Below, one piece after another: positions 1 through 9,420 of a DNA stretch of 64,000 nt (position 1 is its first letter; the number at the start of each line of letters is the position of its first letter). Below the pieces are notes generated by a model. The model was given only the letters and a program-made list of their open reading frames with translations. It did not search any database and was not told the origin of the DNA. The position numbers were made by a program, and so were the translations under genes. Source of the stretch: an uncultured Coriobacteriaceae bacterium. Lineage in GTDB: Bacteria; Actinomycetota; Coriobacteriia; Coriobacteriales; Coriobacteriaceae. The stretch lies in the NCBI GenBank assembly GCA_944321435.1, contig CALULH010000009.1:44818-108817 (forward strand), given 5' to 3'.

Positions 1-855
<855 letters not shown>

Positions 856-1756
856 CCGCCTGCTCGGCCGCGCTCGCCTTAGGCGCGGCGGGCGGTGGGG
901 GCGCCGCTGCGCCCGGCCGCGCGACGGTCCTCGACCCGGAGGCGCTTGTCGCCCGCGCGGCAGCGATTCCGGCGGTGGCGCGTCTCGCCCGGGACGGGCG
1001 CGTGCGTGCGCTCGCCGCCCTCGCGCGCCCGGCTTTGCCAAAGCGCCTGCGCGCGCTCGGCGACGCGGAGCTTGTCATCTGCCTTGCCGCGGCGCTCGGC
1101 GCGGCGGCCTTGGCGGGCTTTGCCGTCACCGGGTCGCCCGTGGGATGCGCCGGCACCGCCGGCGCCCTTGCCGTGCTCGCGGTTCGGCGGGCGCGGAGGG
1201 CGCGGCAGGCTGCGCGCGCGGCCCTCTGCGCCCAGATGCCCGAGGTCTTTCAAACGCTCGCGGTGGCCCTTGGCTCCGGCCGGTCGGTTCCGCAGGCGTT
1301 GCGCTATGTGGGGGAGTCCGCCTCCGAGCCGGTTGGCGGCGCCTTTTCCCGTGCGGCGTTCTCGCTGGACTGCGGGGTGCCCTTGCAGCAGGTGCTCGAC
1401 GAACTCGAGGGGTCCCTTCGCGCTCCAGGGCTCGACCTGGTGGTGCCGGCGCTCGGCGTGTCGCAGCGAACGGGCGCGCCGCTCAAGGAGCTGCTCGAGG
1501 AGGCCGCCTCCATCGTGGCCGAGCGGTTGGACCTTGAGCGCAAGCTTGAGGTCAAGACGTCTCAGGCGCGCATGTCGGCGCAGGTCGTCGCCGCCATGCC
1601 GCTCGTGATGATCGCCTTTCTCGGGTGCTTCTCGGCCGACTTTCGAGCCGGGGCGGCAACACCGGTCGGCGTCGGCGCCATTGCGTCGGCGCTCGCGCTC
1701 GACGCCCTGGCGTGGTGGATCATCGGGCGCATCATGGCCGTGGGGATGTGAGGGAC

Positions 1757-2413
1757 ATGGGTACGTGGATCTGCGCGATCGGAGCGTTCGCCGCGGTCGG
1801 CGCATGGGTTGCGGCGGGCGCGGTCGGATGCGCCTCGGGCTTGCCTCGGCGGGAGAGGGGGTGCGGGGGAGCCCGCGAGCTCGTCGAACGGGCGGTGCGG
1901 GCGGCCGTGGCCGTCGCGCGCGGTTGGGAGGGGCGCCTGCGCGCGCTCGTCCCGGCGCCGGAGCGACCGGAGGTCGGGGCCCGGGAGGTGTCCGACATGG
2001 TCGACGTGGTGCGTCTTGGGCTCAAGGCGGGGCTCGCCTTCGACGCCGCCCTGGAGCTTTTCTGCGCGCACCGCGAGGGCGTGCTCTCGACGCGCATGCG
2101 CCGGGCGCTGTTCTCTTGGCAGGTGGGGCTTGCCACGCGCGAGGACGCGCTCAGGGACGCCGCCCGCGACCTCGGGGTGCCCGCGCTGGCGGTGTTCGGC
2201 TCCACGGTGTGCCAGGCGCTTGCGTTCGGGGCGCCGGTGGCGGGGGCGCTTCTCGCCCAGAGCCGCGATATTCGCGACGCGCACCGCGCCGAGGTGGAGC
2301 GCGCTATCGAGCGGGCTCCGGTCAAGATCCTCATCCCGACCGGGACGCTGATCTTGCCGGCGCTGCTGCTGGCCATATTGGGCCCGCTGCTCTCAGCCAG
2401 CGGGATGATGTAA
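1757..2413 (+). CDS. tadC: Tad pilus inner-membrane platform protein TadC
   Basis: Second GspF-domain platform protein of the Tad system, 218 aa. The start ATG at 1757 (MGTWICAIG) follows tadB by 5 bases. The N-terminus is a membrane segment rich in Ala/Gly/Val; the central T2SF-like helical domain reads VSDMVDVVRLGLKAGLAFDAAL; the C-terminus carries a membrane segment (ILIPTGTLILPALLLAILGPLL). It is somewhat shorter than many TadC proteins but has the expected order. The next gene, a Flp pilin, has an excellent ribosome-binding site overlapping the tadC stop codon. Confidence 0.85.
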   Translation: MGTWICAIGAFAAVGAWVAAGAVGCASGLPRRERGCGGARELVERAVRAAVAVARGWEGRLRALVPAPERPEVGAREVSDMVDVVRLGLKAGLAFDAALELFCAHREGVLSTRMRRALFSWQVGLATREDALRDAARDLGVPALAVFGSTVCQALAFGAPVAGALLAQSRDIRDAHRAEVERAIERAPVKILIPTGTLILPALLLAILGPLLSASGMM

Positions 2414-2424
2414 AGGAGGACCGT

Positions 2425-2643
2425 ATGAGGACAAACGAGAGGCTCAGGGTGCAGGCGGGCACGCTGGTGCGGAGCGCTCCGCGTCCGGCCGCCGCGCTCG
2501 CGCGCACCGAGGCACAGGGCACGACCGAGTACGCCATCTTGGTGGGCGTCCTGGTCGTGATAGCGATCCTTGCCATCGTGGCGTTTCGCGATCGCGTGAG
2601 CGAGCTCTGGGAGGCGATCTCCTCGGGCATCAACAGCCTGTGA
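2425..2643 (+). CDS. Flp-type major pilin (72 aa)
   Basis: Small pilin, probably the main structural subunit of the Tad pilus. It starts at ATG 2425 after a near-consensus Shine-Dalgarno (AAAGGAGGA). The precursor has a basic leader of about 32 residues ending in Q-G, then TTEYAILVGVLVVIAI, which matches the Flp processing site (cleavage after Gly, conserved Glu-Tyr) followed by a hydrophobic assembly helix. The C-terminal region after the helix is short (about 25 residues), as usual for Flp pilins. The strong ribosome-binding site compared with its neighbours suits a highly expressed structural subunit. The stop overlaps the next start in a GTGA arrangement. Confidence 0.85.
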   Translation: MRTNERLRVQAGTLVRSAPRPAAALARTEAQGTTEYAILVGVLVVIAILAIVAFRDRVSELWEAISSGINSL

Positions 2644-3188
2644 CGCGCCGGGTGTGGGCGCCCTACGCGGCGCTGGCGCTTGCGTGCCTGCTGGTCGCCT
2701 TGGCGGCATGGCGCCTGGCCGAGGGCGCGGCTCCCGGCCAGGCCGTTCCGGAGGACGCGGCGGCCGGCGCGGGGGCGGGGGAGCCCGGCCGTGCCGACGG
2801 GGCTCCGTCCGCCGACTCGGACGCGGCGGACGCCGGCGGCGCGACGGCCGAGGCGGCAAAGGCAGACGGGCCGACATCGGCCTCCGAGCTCCTCGGGGTT
2901 CTTGCGGCGGGCCCTCCGCCGGGCAAGGCGGAGGCGGTCTCCGCATGGACGGAGGCCCATGGCCTGGAGGACGCCGTGCGCGAGCTGATCGGGGCGTATC
3001 GGGAGGACTCGGGCGCGCACCTGCTTGCGTACGGCTACCTCGACCTTGCGGGAAACTCGTGGGGCGCCGTGGTGGCCCGCCCGGGGTCGTGGGTCGACGT
3101 GGCGGTTGCCATCGGCTCCGAGGACGACAGCCGAACCACGGTGACGGTGACGCGCATGACGGCCGCGGCGGAGGGGAGCGGAGCATGA
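2640..3188 (+). CDS. Secreted or membrane-anchored protein of unknown function in the Tad operon
   Basis: 182 aa, GTG start at 2640 overlapping the Flp pilin stop (GTGA), so translation is probably coupled. An N-terminal membrane anchor or signal segment (AALALACLLVALAAW) is followed by a low-complexity Ala/Gly/Asp/Glu-rich linker (residues about 30-80) and a compact C-terminal domain with AYGYLDLAGNSWGAVV and several beta-type stretches. I do not recognise a family. Its position between two pilin genes suggests an extracytoplasmic role in pilus assembly or as a minor component. That is inference from context only. Confidence 0.7.
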   Translation: MTRRVWAPYAALALACLLVALAAWRLAEGAAPGQAVPEDAAAGAGAGEPGRADGAPSADSDAADAGGATAEAAKADGPTSASELLGVLAAGPPPGKAEAVSAWTEAHGLEDAVRELIGAYREDSGAHLLAYGYLDLAGNSWGAVVARPGSWVDVAVAIGSEDDSRTTVTVTRMTAAAEGSGA

Positions 3189-3201
3189 GAGAGGGGACGA
3201 C

Positions 3202-3438
3202 ATGGGCGGTGCGGGAAGGGGCGGCGAGCGGCGCGCGGCGCGGCGAGAGGGGATCCGGGGCGTGGGGGCGCAGTCAACGGTCGAGTACGCCGTGGTGCTC
3301 GCGGTCTTCCTTGCGGTTTTCGCCGCGTGCATGCTGCTCGTGCGCGCCGCAGGGGACGGCGCGCTGGCTCGCGCAGTCGAGGGGGCGGCGTCGCACGTCC
3401 TGTCCGGGCTCGGATGGGTTGATATCGCGCTCTACTGA
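3202..3438 (+). CDS. Second small Flp/TadE-like pilin (78 aa)
   Basis: A short protein with a very basic, Gly/Arg-rich leader (residues 1-20), then GAQSTVEYAVVLAVFLAVF, a type IV/Flp-like class III signal with the conserved Glu-Tyr, a hydrophobic helix, and a short C-terminus ending VDIALY. It resembles the first pilin only in this processing region. ATG 3202 sits 13 bases after the preceding stop. It overlaps the next gene by 20 bases in another frame. A minor pilin role is inferred. Confidence 0.72.
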   Translation: MGGAGRGGERRAARREGIRGVGAQSTVEYAVVLAVFLAVFAACMLLVRAAGDGALARAVEGAASHVLSGLGWVDIALY

Positions 3439-3910
3439 GGGCGCGGGCCGCCGCGCCCAGGCTACGGTCGAGGCGGCCTTGCTGCTCCCCGCCTTCCTCA
3501 CGTTGCTGCTCGTCGCCCTGCAGCCCGCTTTGCTTTTGTACACGCGGGCGGTCATGGAGTCGGCGGCATGCGAGACCGCCCGCGTGGCGGCGCAGTGGGA
3601 GGGCGGCGAAGAGGGTGCGGACGCATGCCGCGCCTTCGCGGAGCGGCGGCTGGCCGCCGTTCCCGATCTGGGCGTGTTCCATGCGGGCGGCCCGCTTTCC
3701 TGGGATATCGAGATAAACAGAGGGTCCGGCGAGGTGAGCGTGCGAATCGCGGGGGCGGTCGAGCCCCTGCCGGTTCTAGGGGCGTTTGCGGCGCCTTTCG
3801 GCGAGCGCGACGCCCAGGGCAACATACGGCTCGAGGTCGAGGCGGCTTACGCCTGCCGTCCCACCTGGGTTGAAGGGGGCTACGATGACTGGGTTGCGAT
3901 GTGGGGCTAG
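3419..3910 (+). CDS. TadE-like minor pseudopilin
   Basis: 163 aa with the TadE hallmark RRAQATVEAALLLPAF: a basic residue pair, an Ala-Thr-Val-Glu signal, then a hydrophobic helix (LTLLLVALQPALLLY), then a soluble domain with two Cys (ACETARV, ADACRAF). The frame is open far upstream, but the only suitable start near the signal is TTG 3419, inside the end of the preceding pilin gene; it implies coupled translation and remains uncertain. It overlaps the following TadG-like gene by 26 bases. TadE proteins are membrane-anchored minor components needed for pilus assembly. Confidence 0.78.
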   Translation: MISRSTEGAGRRAQATVEAALLLPAFLTLLLVALQPALLLYTRAVMESAACETARVAAQWEGGEEGADACRAFAERRLAAVPDLGVFHAGGPLSWDIEINRGSGEVSVRIAGAVEPLPVLGAFAAPFGERDAQGNIRLEVEAAYACRPTWVEGGYDDWVAMWG

Positions 3911-5951
3911 GGACGCGCGCGTCGGCGCGGGTTTTCCCGACGTGCTGGGCATTTTCATAGCGGGGACGGGGGCTTACACCACGGTGGGGGCCGCGGTGGC
4001 CATCTTGCTCACGCTGACGCTGGCCTTCTCCGCCGCGTTGGCCGCATGGAGCCTCTCGCGCGCGGGCGACGTCCAGGCGTCGGCCGATGCCGCGGCGCTT
4101 TCCGGAGCCAACGTGGTGGCGTCGTACAGCACGGCGGCCACGGTGATCGATGCGAGCATTCTGAGCCTGGGGCTCGCCGGGCTCGTCACCACGGGCGTAG
4201 GTGCGGTGGCGCTGCTCGTGCCGGGCGCCGCGCCCGTTGCGGGGCGCACCATCGACGCGGGCATCCGCATGATCGACACGCGCAACCGTTTTGCCCGCTC
4301 CGCCTCCGAGGGGCTCCAGAAGCTCGAGCAGTCGCTGCCGTACCTCGTCGCGGCCAGCGGTGCGCGAACCTGCGCCGCCCAGGGAGGCGACGCGGTCAGC
4401 TATACCGGGCTGGCCGTGCCGGTGCCGCGCGCCTCGGCCTCGGAGTTCACAGCGCTGGCGGGGGAGCAGATCGAGACCGGCTCCCTGCGCGGCGCGACGG
4501 ATGTGCTAGCGGACAGCGCGGACGAGCTGGCCCGCGCTTCCGAGCGCACGGCCCGGGCCAAGGAGCGGGCGTGGCGCGCCGACTGCGGAAGCCCGGGCGC
4601 CAACATGCAGGAGCGCGCCGCCTCGCTTTCGGGGCTCACGGCGGCCGAGAATCCCGATTACGCCTCCAGCATCACCTGGGAGCCCGTCGTGGGCCTTAGG
4701 CGCGCGCGGGCGTACTACCGTTGGCGCCTGGCGCATGAGGCACCGCAGGGCTCGAGCGTTGAGGAGCAAGCCGATTCCGCGGCGCGCCGGGTGTTCTACG
4801 CGTACGCCGTCGGCGAGCTCGACCGGGCGCGCATAGAGGAGGACGGCGGCTCTTGCGTAGTCAACGTGCCCCTGCTGCCCAAGAACACGGCCGAGATGCG
4901 CGCCACGACGGTCTACACCGATGCGCGCTGGCCCACCACGCAGGAGGAGGGCGGGCTCACCTTGCACTTCTCGTCATCGTGCCCGGGGGCAACGGGACCC
5001 GCCGGTGCCGCGAGCGCGCTCGCCGCCATCGATGCGGGGTCGGTGCGCGAATGCGGGGAGTGCCGCTTCAGCATCGGCGATGTGGGCAAGGTTCCGGCCG
5101 CCTCCACGTCCATCGAGAACGGGTTCGAGCATCATCTACGCGCGTTCACCGAGGCGCTCGACGAGTACGGGCGGGCGCGCAACGAGGAGCTGGCGCTGGA
5201 GCGCCGGACGCGCGAAGCCGCCGAGGGCACGGGCAGCGCGTTCGACGAGGCGCTTTCATCCCTTTCCGCCAAGCGGCCGCGCATCGCCCCGCCGGGGCGC
5301 AGCGGCTGCGTAGGGCTCGTCGTATCCGGGGAGGCGACGACCCCCGATGGCCTGGCGAGCGATTTCGCGGCCGCCCCCGACCTGGGCCGCCGCGGCGCCG
5401 TGGCGGCCGCCGTGCTCGCGCCCGAGCCGGCAACGCAGGAGAACAACGTGCTCAGCTCCTTCTTCTCCGGTCTCAAGGAGCGCTGCGGCGAGGACGGCGC
5501 GGCGGGACTCGTTGATTCGGTCATGGACCTATGGGGCCGCCTGCTCGTCTCGTACGGGGACGTGGCGAAAGGCGCGTCCGACATGATGGACGGGCTGCTC
5601 GGGAACCTTGACGGTCTCGGGGGCGGGGCCATAGGCAGCTGGCTTTCCGAACGGCTGTCGGGCTGCGTCGAGATGCTCGGCATCCAGCCGGTTGACCTGC
5701 GCCTCAAGAAGTCCGTGCTCACCAACAGCGCAAACGTGCTCGAGGCGGGCGGTGCCGACGGGGTGCTCGATGCGCAGGGGGCCCTGCGGTCCATCACGGT
5801 GGGGACCACCGACCCCGCGGCCCTGCTCGAGGCCGCGGGCTACCGGGCCGGTGAGTACCTCGCGCAGGCCGAGTTCACGATAGCCGAGATACCCGTTCCG
5901 GGCACGTCGGCAACCATCCCGCTCACCATTCGGCTTGGAGATGCGCCGTGA
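3885..5951 (+). CDS. TadG-like Tad pilus assembly protein
   Basis: 688 aa from ATG 3885, which has a good ribosome-binding site (AAGGGGG). The N-terminus has one membrane helix (VGAAVAILLTLTLAFSAAL) followed by VQASADAAALSGANVVA, the pattern of the TadG / Flp pilus-assembly TadE/G-like N-terminal domain (ADAAAL-A-GA). The rest is a large extracytoplasmic domain with several Cys and no motif I recognise; the von Willebrand-type domain of classical TadG is not evident. It lies in a tight run of overlapping genes (26 bases with TadE, 4 bases with the next). Role: membrane-anchored pilus assembly or adhesion component. Confidence 0.75.
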   Translation: MTGLRCGARDARVGAGFPDVLGIFIAGTGAYTTVGAAVAILLTLTLAFSAALAAWSLSRAGDVQASADAAALSGANVVASYSTAATVIDASILSLGLAGLVTTGVGAVALLVPGAAPVAGRTIDAGIRMIDTRNRFARSASEGLQKLEQSLPYLVAASGARTCAAQGGDAVSYTGLAVPVPRASASEFTALAGEQIETGSLRGATDVLADSADELARASERTARAKERAWRADCGSPGANMQERAASLSGLTAAENPDYASSITWEPVVGLRRARAYYRWRLAHEAPQGSSVEEQADSAARRVFYAYAVGELDRARIEEDGGSCVVNVPLLPKNTAEMRATTVYTDARWPTTQEEGGLTLHFSSSCPGATGPAGAASALAAIDAGSVRECGECRFSIGDVGKVPAASTSIENGFEHHLRAFTEALDEYGRARNEELALERRTREAAEGTGSAFDEALSSLSAKRPRIAPPGRSGCVGLVVSGEATTPDGLASDFAAAPDLGRRGAVAAAVLAPEPATQENNVLSSFFSGLKERCGEDGAAGLVDSVMDLWGRLLVSYGDVAKGASDMMDGLLGNLDGLGGGAIGSWLSERLSGCVEMLGIQPVDLRLKKSVLTNSANVLEAGGADGVLDAQGALRSITVGTTDPAALLEAAGYRAGEYLAQAEFTIAEIPVPGTSATIPLTIRLGDAP

Positions 5952-6532
5952 GGCCGCGGCGGAAAGACGGGGAGGGGGCGCGGCGCGCGCGTTGCCGGCG
6001 CAGGCGCGAAACGGCGCGGGGCGGCAAGCTTTCCGCATTGCGGGACGCGCGGGCGCAGCTCGACGCGAGGCCGGCGCGCACGGTGCGCGGCGAGCGCGCG
6101 CAGGCCATGGTGGAGATGGTCGTCGTGGTACCCGTGCTCGTGGTGCTGGCGCTCATCGTCTACAACCTGGGCGTGTTCGCGGCCGCGGTGGCGCGCTTCG
6201 ACCGTTTGGCTCCCGATATCGTGATGGCGCGCGCCGTGTCGGCCGGCGAGGGCGAGGGCGCGCGGGCCGATATCGTGCGCGGCGCGCTCGAGGAGGCTAT
6301 GGCGGGATACGGCCTCGAGATCGAGGTCGTCGAGGAGGTCGAGGAGGGGGAGGGCACGGTCGACGCGCTGGTGAGCTTGGTGGCGCCGTTGCGCACGTAC
6401 CGCTGCACCATGCGCTATGCGCCGTGGCCCTCGTCCTTCTCGATAGCCGGGGTGTCGGCACGCGTCCCGGCGTTTCTCAGCCATGAGCGGGCGGTGACGG
6501 TGGACGTATGGCGATCGGGGGTGGTCGGATGA
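5948..6532 (+). CDS. Second TadE-like pseudopilin
   Basis: 194 aa, GTG start at 5948 overlapping the preceding stop (GTGA). An unusually long Arg-rich N-terminal stretch (residues 1-50) precedes RAQAMVEMVVVVPVLVVLAL, a TadE-type signal with the conserved Glu and hydrophobic helix. The soluble C-terminal domain contains an acidic run (EVVEEVEEGEG). An internal start nearer the signal is possible but no better ribosome-binding site is visible. Membrane-anchored minor pilin; the specific role is unknown. Confidence 0.72.
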   Translation: MRPRRKDGEGARRARCRRRRETARGGKLSALRDARAQLDARPARTVRGERAQAMVEMVVVVPVLVVLALIVYNLGVFAAAVARFDRLAPDIVMARAVSAGEGEGARADIVRGALEEAMAGYGLEIEVVEEVEEGEGTVDALVSLVAPLRTYRCTMRYAPWPSSFSIAGVSARVPAFLSHERAVTVDVWRSGVVG

Positions 6533-6924
6533 GGCTTGGCGCGGGGACGCGGGCGCGGCGGCCCGATCTCGTATGCCTGCAAGGGGAAGACGGCGCATGG
6601 TGCGCGCTTCTCGCCCGCTCTTTCTGGCTGCGCTTGCGCGGGCTGGTGGGCCGGGGGCGCGCGGACGGCCCTTTGGCGACGGGAGGGCTTTGCCTGCTCT
6701 TCCCCCGGTGCTCCTCGGTGCACACCTTCGGCATGGCGCTGCCTTTGGACCTCGCCTTTATCGATGCATCCGGCAAGGTTCTGCGCGCGGAGCGCTCCGT
6801 CCCACCGCTGCGCATCCGGTCATGTCCCGGCGCCCACGCGGCTCTCGAGCGCCGGGCCCGCCCCGACCTTCCCTGGCCTGCTGATGGGGATAGGCTGCAT
6901 GGGGAAGGGCTCGACGCGGAGTGA
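6529..6924 (+). CDS. DUF192-family protein
   Basis: The core SSVHTFGMALPLDLAFIDASGKVL is the signature of DUF192 (a small beta-barrel fold of unknown biochemical function). I use ATG 6529, which overlaps the preceding stop (ATGA); an upstream ATG at 6508 is also in frame. About 131 aa. There is no signal peptide, so it is probably cytoplasmic, unlike many exported DUF192 proteins. It is the last gene of the Tad cluster before the convergent tRNA-Phe. Its link to piliation is positional only. Confidence 0.75.
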   Translation: MRLGAGTRARRPDLVCLQGEDGAWCALLARSFWLRLRGLVGRGRADGPLATGGLCLLFPRCSSVHTFGMALPLDLAFIDASGKVLRAERSVPPLRIRSCPGAHAALERRARPDLPWPADGDRLHGEGLDAE

Positions 6925-7084
6925 GAACCGATCCGCGCGATGGTGGACGGCATAACGACGGGCGCCCGTCCGGGAATCCGCGAGCAGACCGTCCGCGCAA
7001 GGAGGGGCCGTGGCATGAGACGGGGATCGCGAAGGGATTTCAATACGGTTGGTGGGGAAGTGCGACCGCAGCATGTGCGCGCAA

Positions 7085-7120
7085 CAAAAAACCGAACCGC
7101 CCACGGGGACGGTTCGGTTT
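7085..7120 (-). terminator. Rho-independent terminator of tRNA-Phe
   Basis: On the minus strand an 11-bp perfect stem (bases 7110-7120 with 7089-7099, core ACCGAACCG/CGGTTCGGT) is followed directly by a run of T. It starts about 10 bases beyond the encoded CCA end of tRNA-Phe, so it should terminate that transcript. It also lies in the path of readthrough from the Tad operon. Confidence 0.85.
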
Positions 7121-7129
7121 GCTTTCGTA

Positions 7130-7205
<76 letters not shown>

Positions 7206-7229
7206 GTCGCTGCTTGCAGCGCGGGAAAT

Positions 7230-7258
7230 AATATAGGCAAATCCCGAAGCGCCGTCAA
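7230..7258 (-). promoter_or_regulatory. Sigma-70-type promoter of tRNA-Phe
   Basis: On the minus strand TTGACG (7258-7253) and TATATT (7235-7230) are separated by exactly 17 bases. The predicted transcript would start around 7223, shortly before the tRNA 5' end at 7205. It is one of the closest matches to the consensus in the window. Confidence 0.85.
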
Positions 7259-7402
7259 GTCTATACTTCATCTTTTTTGGGAAAAACTGCCTTGTGTATG
7301 TCAAACGGGCGCGCGAGACGGATAATCGTGCGCATACGGCAGCGTACGCGCCCGGCGGCCTGAGTGCCGCATGCGGTGCGATGAGATAGTGAGGAGCAAA
7401 AC

Positions 7403-8470
7403 GTGGCAGAGCGGTTGCGGGGCGTCAATTTGTCGGGCTGGCTGATCGTCGAGCCGTGGGTCACCCCGTCGCTTTTCGCGGCGACGGGCGCCACTACCGA
7501 GGACGAGCTTATGCGCGTGCTCGGCGACGAGTCCTATCGGGAGAAGATGCGCAGGCATTACGACACCTTCGTGTCCGAGGACGATTTCCGCCGCATGGAG
7601 GCCGCTGGCTTCAACGCCGTGCGCATTCCCGTGCCCTGGCACGTGTTTGAGCCCGAGGAGGGCGCCACCGGCGAGGTGACGCGCTACGTGCCCTGCGCCG
7701 AGTACCTCGACCGCGCCTTCGCGTGGGCGGAGGATGCTGGCGTCCGCGTGCTTCTCGACCTGGCAACCGTGCCCGGCGGCCAGGGCGACTCCAACGCCGC
7801 AACGGCTCCCGACCCCGCGGAGTGGCATTCGTCGACGCGCGGCCGCCAGACCGCCCTCAACGTTCTCGACGGCTTGGCGCGCCGCTACGGATCCAAGCCG
7901 GCGCTCTTCGGCATCGAGCTGCTCGACTCTCCGCTTATGCGCGTGCGCAAGGGCCTCACCGTCACCGACGGTATCCCGGCGCATTACCTGCGCAACTTCT
8001 ACCGCGAGGCCTACGATCTGGTCCGCGCGCACCTGCCCGAGGACAAGGCCGTGGTCTTCTCGGACTCCGGGCATCCCGGCATGTGGAAGCGCTTCATGAA
8101 CCAGGCGCACTACCAAAACGTGTGGATCGACGTGCACCTGTACCACTACCGCGGCGAGACCGCGCAGGACATCTCCACCCCGCAGGGCCTCAAGCAGGCC
8201 CTCGCGCGCAACCATCGCGAGCTCCGCGCCGCAGCGGCCACCAAGTTCAACGTGCTGGTGGGCGAGTGGTCGGCGGCCGCGGTTCTTCCCGACGCCGTCA
8301 TGACCCCCGAGGGGCGCATTGCCTACGAGCGCGTGTTCGTCTCGAGCCAGCTCGCCTCGTTCGAGAGGGCCGGCGGCTGGTTCTTCCAGACGTGGAAGAC
8401 CGAGCGCCGCATTCCCGCGTGGGACGCGCGCGTATCGCTCAGCTCCTTCGAGCGCGGCATGATGGAGTAG
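7403..8470 (+). CDS. Glycoside hydrolase family 5-fold protein, probably catalytically altered
   Basis: 355 aa, GTG start at 7403. The N-terminus RGVNLSGWLIVEPWVTPSLF and the strand NAVRIPVPWHVFE match GH5 exo-beta-1,3-glucanase-like enzymes. The expected nucleophile Glu is present (E288 in VGEWSA), with the conserved HLYHY and an aromatic C-terminal strand WFFQTWKTE. The acid/base motif Asn-Glu-Pro is replaced by Asp175-Ser176-Pro177 (GIELLDSP), and the usual Asp-Leu-His-x-x-Pro-Gly reads DLATVPGG. There is no signal peptide, so it is cytoplasmic. It ends 4 bases before rsmI. Either it is an inactive homolog with a binding role or it uses an altered mechanism. Confidence 0.82.
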   Translation: MAERLRGVNLSGWLIVEPWVTPSLFAATGATTEDELMRVLGDESYREKMRRHYDTFVSEDDFRRMEAAGFNAVRIPVPWHVFEPEEGATGEVTRYVPCAEYLDRAFAWAEDAGVRVLLDLATVPGGQGDSNAATAPDPAEWHSSTRGRQTALNVLDGLARRYGSKPALFGIELLDSPLMRVRKGLTVTDGIPAHYLRNFYREAYDLVRAHLPEDKAVVFSDSGHPGMWKRFMNQAHYQNVWIDVHLYHYRGETAQDISTPQGLKQALARNHRELRAAAATKFNVLVGEWSAAAVLPDAVMTPEGRIAYERVFVSSQLASFERAGGWFFQTWKTERRIPAWDARVSLSSFERGMME

Positions 8471-8474
8471 CGCC

Positions 8475-9380
8475 GTGCTGACCATAGTGGGAACGCCCAT
8501 CGGCAACCTGCAGGACCTCTCGCCCCGCGCCGCCGCGGCCCTCGCGCAAGCGGACGTCGTCTGCTGCGAGGATACGCGCGTTACCGGCAAGCTGCTGGCA
8601 CACCTGGGGGTGTCCCGCCCCCTCATCCGCTGCGACGAGAACGTCATCGCGCGCCGCGCCCCCGAGATCCTGGAGCGCCTGAGGGCGGGCGAGAACGTGG
8701 CCTTCGCCTCGGATGCCGGGATGCCCGGCGTCTCGGATCCCGGCCAGCGCCTGGTGGAGGCGGCGCGCGCCGAGGGCCTGCCCGTCACGGTGGTCCCGGG
8801 CCCGGTGGCGTGCGTCACGGCGCTCGTGGCGAGCGGCATTCCCTCGGAGCACTTTTTCTTCGAGGGTTTTCTCCCGCGCAAGGCCGAGGCTCAGGAGAGG
8901 CGCCTGCGCGAGCTCGCTCCCGTCCCCGGCGCCCTGCTCTTCTACGAGTCCCCGCACCGCGCCGCGGCCACGCTCGCGGTGATCGCCCGCGTGTTCCCGG
9001 CGCGGCGGGCGGCGCTTTGCCGGGAGCTCACCAAGCTTCACGAGGAGGTCCTGCGCGACGACGCCCCCGCCCTTGCCGAGGCGGTGGCCGCCCGAGACTC
9101 GCTCAAGGGGGAGATCGTGCTGGTGGTCGCCCCGCCGGACCCCGCGGAGCTCGCGGCCCTGCGCGCCGCGGCCCCCGGTGCGCCACGCGCGGAGGAGGGC
9201 GCCCCCGCGGATCCCGACGCGGCCCTGCGCGCCGAGATCGAGTCGGCGCTTGACGAGGGCCAGAGCGTCTCGGCCATAGCCAAGGCCCTCTCCCAGCGCT
9301 TCTCGCGCAAGAAGCGCGAAGTCTATGAGCTTGCCCTGGCCTGCGCACATTCCCGCACGGGCGCCGCCGACGTGCGCTAA
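8475..9380 (+). CDS. rsmI: 16S rRNA (cytidine1402-2'-O)-methyltransferase RsmI
   Basis: 301 aa, GTG start at 8475. The N-terminal tetrapyrrole-methylase fold shows TIVGTPIGNLQDLSPRA, the binding loop CCEDTRVTGKLL, ASDAGMPGVSDPG, and VVPGPVACVTALVASG. RsmI uses S-adenosylmethionine to 2'-O-methylate C1402 in the ribosomal P site. The C-terminus has an Ala-rich linker and a short helical tail (SAIAKALSQRFSRKKREVYE). It is followed by metG, rsmA and tatD, a common RNA-processing neighbourhood. Confidence 0.96.
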   Translation: MLTIVGTPIGNLQDLSPRAAAALAQADVVCCEDTRVTGKLLAHLGVSRPLIRCDENVIARRAPEILERLRAGENVAFASDAGMPGVSDPGQRLVEAARAEGLPVTVVPGPVACVTALVASGIPSEHFFFEGFLPRKAEAQERRLRELAPVPGALLFYESPHRAAATLAVIARVFPARRAALCRELTKLHEEVLRDDAPALAEAVAARDSLKGEIVLVVAPPDPAELAALRAAAPGAPRAEEGAPADPDAALRAEIESALDEGQSVSAIAKALSQRFSRKKREVYELALACAHSRTGAADVR

Positions 9381-9420
9381 AATGCTTCTTTGCGATAATC
9401 ACCGAGGAGAAGGGCTCAGC

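Noticed and set aside
2654..3418. Long open frame leading into the TadE-like gene, including an ATG at 3185
   Set aside because: The upstream part reads as Gly/Arg-rich shadow of the 182-aa gene and of the second pilin; TadE features only begin after 3419.
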